This document shows positions 8,577 through 12,744 of a DNA stretch of 12,744 bases, piece after piece. A model generated the notes under the pieces. That model was not told the DNA's origin and ran no database searches. It saw only the letters and a list, made by a program, of their open reading frames with translations. Where the stretch lies: positions 1-12,744 of the forward strand of contig WGCR01000618.1 of NCBI GenBank assembly GCA_015493675.1. The letters are read 5' to 3'. Made by a program: the position numbers and the translations under genes. Origin of the DNA: Anaerolineae bacterium. GTDB taxonomy: Bacteria; Chloroflexota; Anaerolineae; J102. How positions within the stretch are numbered: the stretch's first letter is position 1; every line of letters begins with the position of its first letter.

Positions 8577-8801
8577 CTACATAGATTCCTGGCTCGTTTG
8601 ACGTGTGATGCCCTCTGCTTCTCGCCACAGAAGCGCTCCGATCGCACCCCGCTCTGTGCAATGGTCCGCTTCCGCCAAAATATCCAGCCCGTATTGGGCG
8701 CTGAAATGACGCCGCTGCGCCTTGGGCACGACTTCCAGATTGGACTCTTTGTTCATGCGCTGGTGACTTCCGTTGTGTGAGACTGCTTGATTGACCTTCA
8801 T
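8577..8801 (-). pseudogene. Truncated IS3-family transposase OrfA fragment
   Basis: Residues 20-61 (NLEVVPKAQRRHFSAQYGLD, then ILAEADHCTERGAIGALLWR) match the N-terminal helix-turn-helix part of IS3-type OrfA proteins, which normally continue GLYSSHL-xWR. Here the match stops after RE at about 8619 and the frame ends at 8577 after 13 unrelated residues, so most of OrfA and all of OrfB are gone. The start is intact, with GAGGAG 7 bases before the ATG and a plausible promoter upstream. Changes at positions kept in relatives as I remember them (Y-K-L to Y-G-L, RR to WR) suggest decay. It sits exactly between the respiratory and plasmid blocks. Family assignment is from memory of the motif. Confidence 0.72.
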
Positions 8802-8823
8802 TTTCGACTCCTCGTTCGAGAGA

Positions 8824-8853
8824 ATTCTACACTAATTTCTTCAAATATTGCAC
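8824..8853 (-). promoter_or_regulatory. Candidate promoter of the transposase remnant
   Basis: On the minus strand GTGCAA (8853-8848) and TAGAAT (8829-8824) are separated by 18 bases. The -10 is good (five of six), the -35 weak. The region is AT-rich against a GC-rich background. It points at the truncated transposase and, with no terminator visible before 8538, possibly also at the sensor operon. Confidence 0.35.
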
Positions 8854-8880
8854 TTTCGCTCATTGGCCAAGGATAACCAC

Positions 8881-9132
8881 TCAGTCTCTTTGAATGAGCG
8901 CCTTGAGCAAGGTCTGTAGCAACAGTCCGAAATTCATAGCTGCGTTTTGCTGGCCCGCGGGCGGCGTAGGCTCCGGAGCCTGGGGCTGAGCAGGATGCCC
9001 GGCACGTGCGGCCTCCTGCTGCGCCCGCAGGGCCTGATTCATGGCCTGATTTTGCGCGTGTTGCATGGAGTGCTGGTGCATCTGATTGTGGTGCATGGTG
9101 GGAAAATGATGGTGATGGAAATGGTTTAGCAT
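8881..9132 (-). CDS. Small histidine-rich protein of unknown function
   Basis: Function not recognised. The 83-residue product starts at the ATG at 9132, which has AGGAG 8 bases upstream; an in-frame extension to 9225 would overlap the initiator gene and lacks that support. Ten of the first 25 residues are histidine (a run at 6-9 and scattered HH/H-x-H), with many Met and Gln, so metal binding is chemically plausible. The middle (36-64) is Ala/Gln/Pro-rich and probably unstructured. The C-terminus (NFGLLLQTLLKALIQRD, 67-83) should form an amphipathic or membrane-touching helix. No secretion signal is seen. It follows the initiator gene by 34 bases on the same strand and so is probably co-transcribed with it; a role in plasmid maintenance or metal handling are both guesses. 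Confidence 0.68.
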   Translation of the reverse strand: MLNHFHHHHFPTMHHNQMHQHSMQHAQNQAMNQALRAQQEAARAGHPAQPQAPEPTPPAGQQNAAMNFGLLLQTLLKALIQRD

Positions 9133-9166
9133 GGGGATATCTCCTTGAGTTGAGTAAGGTTGGGAT

Positions 9167-10450
9167 TCATTGAGCGAACATAGCGGCCTCGATCGGCCCG
9201 AGGAAGAGCACAGACAGGGGCTCATCGAAGGCCTGGATTACGGCCCGCTCCAGGGGAATCTGCATCCGCTTGCGCCAGATATCAGCGCTGGCGTCGTCGG
9301 GCATGAGCACGGTGAGCCGGTGGTTACTCAGGCCCAATACTCTGGCCCGCTCCAGCGCCCGCAGCGCGGGATTGCCGAACAGCCGCATTCGCAATTCCTC
9401 GCGCAGCTTGTTCCAAACTGCGTACGCCTCGCTGGGCTCGGGTTCGGGTTGCGGCGTTTGTGGGGCGGGATGGATGACCGGCGCAGAGTCCATGCTTTCA
9501 TCCAGGGGCTCATCGCCATGGATAATCAGCGTCGGGACATACTCATCCGCCTTCTCAGCCTCTTCCTGCTGGCGCTGCTGGTTCCAGTCGCGAGAAGCGG
9601 GCAGGTCTTCCAGCACCTGGCTGAGATGAGGCCGTCCGGCGTTGAGCTTGTTGCTGCCGATGGGAGGCCCTTCCCGCCAGTAGCGCCCGAAATCGCGCAC
9701 ATCCTCGGGCGTGAAGCCATAATCCAGCAGCTTCTGCGCCGCGATCTGGAACTGCTCCCGTTTCTTCTGTGTTTCCTTATTTTGTGTTTCCTTAACTGTG
9801 TTTCCTTCGGGTGCAACTGGTGCACCAATGGGGTGCATCTCTTGCACCGGTCGGGGTGCAGCTCCTGCACCAGGGGGGTGCACCTGTTGCACCGGTGTCG
9901 CCAGTGCACCAGTGTCTGAAGCGTCGGATTGGTGCATCTCTTGCACCGGTGCAGCTATGACACCATTGCCTGATGGGATGGACTGGTGTCCTGATTGCAC
10001 TGGTGCATCTGCTGCACCAGTCGGGACGGGGACGGCGGCAATGGGCAGGGCGATGACAGGCTCAGGCTCGCTGGCTTGACCCGCTTCGGGCGGATTCGCG
10101 CCCGCTACGGGCGGCACGGGATCGGGCTCCCGCCCGCGCACATTGACGAGATGATAGACGTTGGAAGCCCGGCTCTGGCCGTTGCGGCGGTGGACGACAA
10201 TGAGGCCCAGCTCCTCCAGTTTGTGGATATACTTGATGACGGTGCGGCGGCCCAGGTTCAGGTCACGGGCAATCGTCCCGTAGGAAGGGAAGGAGACGCC
10301 GCGGGGATCGGAGCGCCGGGCCAGATAGGCGTAGATGGCCACGCCGATGGCGCCCAGAGCGCGTCCATACGTGTCGATGACGGCATCTTCCATCCAGAAC
10401 CAGCCTTGACGGCGGGCGTCGACGAGGATATCGGGTTGAGAGAATGACAT
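9167..10450 (-). CDS. Plasmid replication initiator-like protein (winged helix + DnaA-N-like domain)
   Basis: Probable replication initiator. The ATG at 10450 is chosen because AGGAG lies 9 bases upstream; a longer frame to 10561 lacks a ribosome site. Of 427 residues, 23-100 form a winged helix (PSYGTIARDLNLGRRTVIKY then HKLEELGLIVVHRRNG) as in HTH_36-type plasmid and phage initiators. Residues about 105-230 are a low-complexity Pro/Ala/Gln linker encoded by DNA repeats (see separate entries). Residues 235-258 form a short helical region. Residues 345-417 (VWNKLREELRMRL to PLSVLFLG) resemble the DnaA N-terminal domain, which contacts helicase or helicase loader, with the W, LTVLMP and IW..RM..PL landmarks. 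It sits beside parMR, as expected of a plasmid core. The replication role is inferred from architecture and neighbours. Confidence 0.72.
   Translation of the reverse strand: MSFSQPDILVDARRQGWFWMEDAVIDTYGRALGAIGVAIYAYLARRSDPRGVSFPSYGTIARDLNLGRRTVIKYIHKLEELGLIVVHRRNGQSRASNVYHLVNVRGREPDPVPPVAGANPPEAGQASEPEPVIALPIAAVPVPTGAADAPVQSGHQSIPSGNGVIAAPVQEMHQSDASDTGALATPVQQVHPPGAGAAPRPVQEMHPIGAPVAPEGNTVKETQNKETQKKREQFQIAAQKLLDYGFTPEDVRDFGRYWREGPPIGSNKLNAGRPHLSQVLEDLPASRDWNQQRQQEEAEKADEYVPTLIIHGDEPLDESMDSAPVIHPAPQTPQPEPEPSEAYAVWNKLREELRMRLFGNPALRALERARVLGLSNHRLTVLMPDDASADIWRKRMQIPLERAVIQAFDEPLSVLFLGPIEAAMFAQ
9768..9807. repeat. AT-rich direct repeats, possible DNA unwinding element
   Basis: TGTGTTTCCTT occurs at 9768, 9783 and 9797 (15 and 14 bases apart); on the coding strand this is AAGGAAACACA. 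Two copies are read as K-E-T-Q, the third in another frame as G-N-T-V. The 40-bp stretch is about one third G+C within a GC-rich gene and lies directly beside the GGTGCA array. Iterons next to AT-rich repeats is the classic arrangement of an iteron origin. Confidence 0.5.
9810..10022. repeat. Iteron-like array GGTGCA-N5-TGCACC inside the initiator gene
   Basis: Five near-identical 22-bp units start at 9831, 9854, 9876, 9930 and 10001; each has GGTGCA, five bases, TGCACC. Extra half or full sites occur at 9810-9815, 9819-9826, 9904-9910, 9948-9953 and 9996-10000. The first three units are 22-23 bp apart, close to two helix turns, so they present on one DNA face. TGCACCGGTGCA (9942-9953) is a perfect 12-bp palindrome. 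On the coding strand units 9831, 9876 and 9930 are read as P-V-Q-x-x-H, but units 9854 and 10001 as G-A-x-x-A-P, a different frame. Conservation is therefore at DNA level. Interpreted as initiator binding sites; the function is inference. Confidence 0.7.
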
Positions 10451-10489
10451 GGTGAACATCTCCTGATAGGAATGGCGAAAATGGGCGAT

Positions 10490-10518
10490 TTGACAGAGGT
10501 CAGGAGATGCGCTACCAT
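10490..10518 (+). promoter_or_regulatory. Plus-strand promoter antisense to the initiator leader
   Basis: TTGACA (10490-10495) is a perfect -35 box, followed by 17 bases and TACCAT (10513-10518), which matches the -10 consensus at the three key positions (T, A and final T) and one more. It points away from the initiator gene, whose ATG is at 10450 on the other strand. Its -10 lies inside one arm of the 12-bp inverted repeat 10508-10519 / 10581-10592, suggesting control by a repressor, possibly the initiator itself. Confidence 0.45.
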
Positions 10519-10592
10519 ATGGTTGCTCTGGATCATGGGGTGACGCTGCACCGCAATCCAAAGCGGGAAGGGCAAACTTTTATGGTAGCGCA
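10508..10592. repeat. 12-bp inverted repeat in the initiator leader
   Basis: TGCGCTACCATA (10508-10519) and TATGGTAGCGCA (10581-10592) are perfect inverted copies separated by 61 bases. The left arm overlaps the plus-strand -10 box and contains part of the palindrome CCATATGG (10515-10522). Two well-spaced arms fit an operator pair with looping, or RNA pairing in the leader. Confidence 0.55.
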
Positions 10593-10635
10593 CCTCGCGA
10601 AGACCGCTGATGACAGGCAGCGGTCTTCACTTTTT
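10525..10635 (+). ncRNA. Candidate counter-transcribed RNA opposite the initiator leader
   Basis: A transcript from the promoter at 10490-10518 would start near 10525 and end at the hairpin and T-tract at 10599-10635, giving about 110 nucleotides. It lies upstream of the initiator on the opposite strand, so if initiator mRNA starts beyond 10635 (for example by readthrough from the parMR operon) the RNA would pair with its leader, as copy-control RNAs do. No minus-strand initiator promoter could be placed with confidence. Existence and function are inference from promoter plus terminator. Confidence 0.38.
10599..10635 (+). terminator. Rho-independent terminator, plus strand
   Basis: GAAGACCGCTG (10599-10609) and CAGCGGTCTTC (10618-10628) form a perfect 11-bp stem with an 8-base loop, followed two bases later by TTTTT (10631-10635). 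The T-tract is on the plus strand only; reading on the minus strand the hairpin has no T-run after it. It sits just beyond the 3' end of the minus-strand gene ending at 10634, but its polarity serves a plus-strand transcript. Confidence 0.65.
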
Positions 10636-11011
10636 ATGGGGCGGCATCGAGAAAGAAACGACGGAGTTGGGGCTTGGGCGCTCCGAAATTCACCAGCAGA
10701 CCGATGGGCCACTGGCGTCTTGCCATCAGGCTGCGCAGGCGCTGTTCCTCATCCTCGGGAATCCAGCGCAGCATGAGGATGCGCAAGGGAATCCGGTCTT
10801 CGATCAGCAGATGAATGTGGGACGAGCCCGTCTCCGTGGTGACTCGAATGTGTCGTTGGGGGAGCAGTTCGGAGAATGCAGCGATGAAGTGGTGATGTTG
10901 GGTGCTGGGGCGTTTGTGGCGGGTAAAGAAGAGATGGTAGTAGAGGGCCAGGGTTTTGTTGGCGGCTTCGATGAGGGCGTCGTCGATGCGGGTAGGGGAT
11001 GGCGTGATCAT
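10634..11011 (-). CDS. GxxExxY-family-like small protein with altered active-site region
   Basis: A 125-residue protein whose end (LRSLMARRQWPIGLLVNFGAPKPQLRRFF, about 92-120) matches the C-terminus of GxxExxY proteins, which belong to the PD-(D/E)xK nuclease-like group. Its middle (HIHLLIEDRIPLRILMLR, 65-82) aligns with their IDLLVEDKVIxELKAV strand, but the Asp reads His and the E-x-K pair reads R-x-L, and the G-x-x-E-x-x-Y sequence itself is not visible. It may be a catalytically dead homologue or a diverged relative. The ATG at 11011 has AGGAG 6 bases upstream and lies 10 bases after the parR-like stop, so it belongs to the parM-parR transcript. Role in plasmid maintenance unknown. Confidence 0.62.
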   Translation of the reverse strand: MITPSPTRIDDALIEAANKTLALYYHLFFTRHKRPSTQHHHFIAAFSELLPQRHIRVTTETGSSHIHLLIEDRIPLRILMLRWIPEDEEQRLRSLMARRQWPIGLLVNFGAPKPQLRRFFLDAAP

Positions 11012-11021
11012 GTGGAACTCC

Positions 11022-11348
11022 TCAGAGCATGAGCTGATCGCCGAGCTGATCCAGCAGGGCGTCGGTTTCGTCTGTGTCGTTAGGGATTGAAGCAGGGATG
11101 ATAGTGGCGCCGCTGGTCAGAGCCTGCTGTACGGCGCTTTCCACGACGGCCCGGATATCGGCCAACAGCGCTTCCGCATTTAAGGCGGATTCGGGTTCGG
11201 GCTGCTGACTCAATCCCCGGCGCAGGGCCTCTTTGATGGCCCGGCCCTTCTGCCCGAAGGGGAGGTCGTCGAGACTGGCCAGCCAGCGGATGAGGTCCGC
11301 ATCCCGGTCGGGGTGCAGGCGCAGGGTGAGCTTCGAGTGTTTTGTCAT
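11022..11348 (-). CDS. parR: ParR-like ribbon-helix-helix partition adaptor
   Basis: Probable centromere-binding partner of the ParM-like filament protein. The 108 residues have an N-terminal ribbon-helix-helix fold: strand KLTLRLH (6-12), helix DADLIRWLASLD (16-27) and helix GQKGRAIKEALRRGL (32-46). The C-terminal half is an acidic and hydrophobic tail (DDTDETDALLDQLGDQLML, from about 91), a plausible ParM-contacting segment. The ATG at 11348 is used; ATG-CTC-ATG gives another start at 11354. A longer frame to 11660 lies on top of parM and is not used. No clear ribosome site, which suggests coupling with parM, whose stop is 34 bases upstream. ParR proteins share little sequence, so the name rests on fold and position. 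Confidence 0.65.
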   Translation of the reverse strand: MTKHSKLTLRLHPDRDADLIRWLASLDDLPFGQKGRAIKEALRRGLSQQPEPESALNAEALLADIRAVVESAVQQALTSGATIIPASIPNDTDETDALLDQLGDQLML

Positions 11349-11366
11349 GAGCATTTGCGTGTGAAA

Positions 11367-11404
11367 GTGCTGGCATCTGGCGTCATGTGCTGGCGAGTGC
11401 TGGC
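11367..11404. repeat. Phased GTGCTGGC repeats at the parM-parR junction
   Basis: GTGCTGGC occurs at 11367-11374, 11387-11394 and 11397-11404, offset by 20 and 10 bases, that is whole helix turns. Two copies lie in the last codons of parM and one in the short gap before parR. Helical phasing could mean ParR binding; with only three short copies, chance is possible. Confidence 0.35.
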
Positions 11405-12447
11405 GCTTTGAAGACCCGGCGGGCGTAGCGGGCCAGGCCCGCGGCGTTGGCTGTGAGAGGATCGGGCAGGATGACGCCATGGGGATAGGCGCGAAGCAAG
11501 GACTTCCGGAGCGCCTGGCTGCCGCCGCCGGTGAAGAGCAGGTGGGCGAACTGACGTCCGTCACCCCAATGGCGTTCGATATAGGCCAGGGCCGAGGCCG
11601 CGGTGGCGTCCAGGGCCTGCTGCACCAACGGCCGCACCGAGGTGGCCTGGCCAGCCACATACACCTTGGGCGATTTCTCCCGCAACAGGGCGTCGGCCTG
11701 GGGCAGGGCCAGGGTCACGCCATACGCCCGCCGCGCCAGGTCGGCCAGGGTCTCTGCGGCCCGGCGCATGCCCAGGGTCTCGCCGCCGGTGTAGCGGGCG
11801 ATGACCTGCCCGCCCTCCACCGCGAAGAGGTCCAGGGTGTTGAAGCCGATGTCACACACGCCCACGGGCGCTTTCAGGTCATCAGGGGAGCGTCGCCAGC
11901 GGCCCGCGTCATCCAGGCCCCAGGCGAAGAACGCGCCCACGGGTTGGGCCAGCGCCCGCACTTGATGCACGGTCACCTGGCAGCGGACATCGTCCACAAC
12001 AAAGTCGTGTCGGCCCACCAGCCATTTGCGCAGGTCTTTGAGCGTAGCCGTGGCCAGCTCGCGGTCGGCCATAACCTCCACGGGCAGGCCGATGATGAGG
12101 CTGGCGCCGTGCTCGCCCGGGCCCAGGCCCTGAGCCAGGACGCCATAGGTCAACGCCCGCAGTTCGGGGCCGTCGGCCAAGCGCTGGAAGTCGAGCCGCT
12201 GCAGAGGCCGGGCGTAGCGGGCCACGTGGGGGCCGACCAGGTAGCGGGCGCCGTTCCAGGACACCGCATGGGGCGTGTGGCCGTTGCGGCGGCGGCCCAA
12301 TCCGCCCAGGGAGAGCAGGCCGATATCGGTGTCGCCGATGCCTACCACCGCGGGCAGGTAGGCGGTGCGGACGCCCTCGGGCGTGACTTCCGCCAGCTTG
12401 AAGCCGCCGAAGCCGGGGTCGAGGCCGAGAATGTGGTGTCGAGTCAT
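11383..12447 (-). CDS. parM: ParM/StbA-like actin-family plasmid segregation ATPase
   Basis: Filament-forming ATPase that would push plasmid copies apart when its adaptor is bound at a centromere. The 354 residues carry the actin/Hsp70 signature motifs: phosphate-1 ILGLDPGFGGFKLA (6-19, D10), phosphate-2 VGVCDIGFNTLDLF (195-208, D199) and the adenosine motif LLFTGGGSQAL (303-313); connect-1 is probably near 160-174. Length fits ParM (about 320-350). The ATG at 12447 has AGGAG 8 bases upstream. It is followed by a ribbon-helix-helix gene 34 bases on, the usual parM-parR order of type II partition cassettes. Closer to the broad ParM/Alp7A-like group than to R1 ParM in wording; the exact subgroup is not resolved. 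Confidence 0.83.
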   Translation of the reverse strand: MTRHHILGLDPGFGGFKLAEVTPEGVRTAYLPAVVGIGDTDIGLLSLGGLGRRRNGHTPHAVSWNGARYLVGPHVARYARPLQRLDFQRLADGPELRALTYGVLAQGLGPGEHGASLIIGLPVEVMADRELATATLKDLRKWLVGRHDFVVDDVRCQVTVHQVRALAQPVGAFFAWGLDDAGRWRRSPDDLKAPVGVCDIGFNTLDLFAVEGGQVIARYTGGETLGMRRAAETLADLARRAYGVTLALPQADALLREKSPKVYVAGQATSVRPLVQQALDATAASALAYIERHWGDGRQFAHLLFTGGGSQALRKSLLRAYPHGVILPDPLTANAAGLARYARRVFKAPALAST

Positions 12448-12510
12448 TTGCTTTGCTCCTGTGGTAAATGAAGAGAAATGAGTTGTGTCAGAGCAGAAAA
12501 ATCAGTGCGG

Positions 12511-12539
12511 TTGTCAAAGCTCGGGAAAAGGATTAGAAT
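12511..12539 (+). promoter_or_regulatory. Promoter of the divergent antitoxin-like gene
   Basis: TTGTCA (12511-12516), 17 bases, TAGAAT (12534-12539): each box matches consensus in five of six positions and the spacing is ideal. It drives the gene starting at 12578. On the minus strand the same bases read TTGACA (12517-12512), pointing to parM, but no -10 follows at the right distance. The 130-bp gap 12448-12577 holds no other clear element and no obvious centromere array. Confidence 0.6.
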
Positions 12540-12577
12540 ATGAAGGCGCATCACATAACGTTTCTGGAGGCTGGCCG

Positions 12578-12744
12578 ATGACCATCAGTAATCCCGTTGA
12601 GGATGACATCCGACTCAAAAATATTTTCAAGGAAGCCCTTGCTGAAGTGCTGGAGGAACGCCAGGACCTGTTTGCCGAGATCGTCATGGAGGCCCTGGAG
12701 GATTTCGCGTTGGTGCGCGCGATCCAGGAGGGAGAGGACAGTGA
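12578..12744 (+). CDS. Type II antitoxin-like protein (C-terminus off window)
   Basis: Fifty-five codons are open to the window edge from the ATG at 12578, which has GGAGG 7 bases upstream. The pattern LKNIFKEALAEVLEERQDLF, then EIVMEALEDFALVRAIQEGED, matches small acidic antitoxins I recall paired with RelE/ParE toxins, which usually end with a few residues such as S-E-x-V-S-R-E-E-V-F. The final AGT-GA fits S-E. A toxin gene should follow outside the window. Mostly helical and acidic, with no DNA-binding motif visible in this part. It is divergent from the par operon and next to a partition cassette, where addiction modules are common. Confidence 0.6.
   Translation, partial: MTISNPVEDDIRLKNIFKEALAEVLEERQDLFAEIVMEALEDFALVRAIQEGEDS

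Noticed and set aside
7507..8601. Plus-strand open frame opposite the lipoprotein gene
   Set aside because: Shadow of a gene with a clean lipobox and family motifs.
8857..8900. Inverted repeat CGCTCATT / AATGAGCG around the stop of the His-rich gene
   Set aside because: Only 8 bp with a 28-base loop and no T-run on the minus strand; too weak to call a terminator.
9810..10022. CRISPR array
   Set aside because: Units are short inverted repeats with irregular spacing inside an intact coding frame; no constant 28-37 bp repeat or spacers of even length.
10451..10561. N-terminal extension of the initiator to 10561
   Set aside because: The added 37 residues lack domain similarity and a ribosome site, while the ATG at 10450 has AGGAG at 9 bases.
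10507..10776. Plus-strand frame of 89 codons starting in the initiator leader
   Set aside because: It crosses a strong plus-strand terminator (10599-10635) and the 3' end of an opposite gene; the AGGAG before its ATG has no spacing. An RNA is the better reading.
11349..11660. N-terminal extension of the ParR-like gene to 11660
   Set aside because: It overlaps parM in another frame and is Arg/Pro/Ser-rich, typical of frame-shifted GC-rich DNA.
11479..12471. Plus-strand open frame opposite the ParM-like gene
   Set aside because: The minus strand carries all actin-fold motifs in order; the plus frame has none.

Overview
The window joins two functional blocks, both read almost entirely on the minus strand. 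Block 1 (about 1-8538) is a respiratory gene cluster with its own sensor operon. Block 2 (about 8881-12744) is the replication and maintenance core of a plasmid or plasmid-like element. A truncated IS3-type transposase gene (8577-8801) lies between them. The DNA is GC-rich and dense in 4-bp gene overlaps. A Chloroflexota-like host is my best guess, based only on the general look of the proteins (winged-helix initiator, lipoprotein/kinase pair); no marker gene here proves it.

Block 1, in transcription order: a lipoprotein of the ABC substrate-binding family, a sensor histidine kinase and an OmpR-type response regulator (8538 to 4965). After a 289-bp control region come a four-cluster Fe-S protein, an NrfD-type membrane quinol dehydrogenase and a Tat-exported molybdopterin oxidoreductase, the last cut by the window edge (4675 to 1). 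The B-C-A order and the catalytic subunit sequence best fit tetrathionate reductase (ttrBCA); a related substrate such as arsenate, selenate or polysulfide is not excluded. Electrons would pass from quinol through TtrC and TtrB to the molybdenum site outside the membrane. The sensor trio presumably switches this operon on, but it is not the classical TtrSR pair.

Block 2, in transcription order: a ParM-like actin ATPase, a ribbon-helix-helix ParR-like adaptor, a small GxxExxY-like protein, a replication initiator (winged helix plus a DnaA-N-like C-terminal domain) and a small histidine-rich protein. A divergent plus-strand gene at the right edge looks like the antitoxin of a type II toxin-antitoxin pair. 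The most striking signal is inside the initiator gene: at least five GGTGCA-N5-TGCACC repeats followed by an AT-rich stretch of three AAGGAAACACA-type repeats. Both repeat families are translated in more than one reading frame, so the DNA rather than the protein is being repeated. This looks like an origin of replication embedded in its initiator gene, as in phage lambda O. Upstream of the initiator, a plus-strand promoter and hairpin-T-tract terminator could define a short counter-transcribed RNA for copy control.

Together the window suggests a plasmid (or integrated plasmid) carrying an anaerobic respiration module with its own sensor system.
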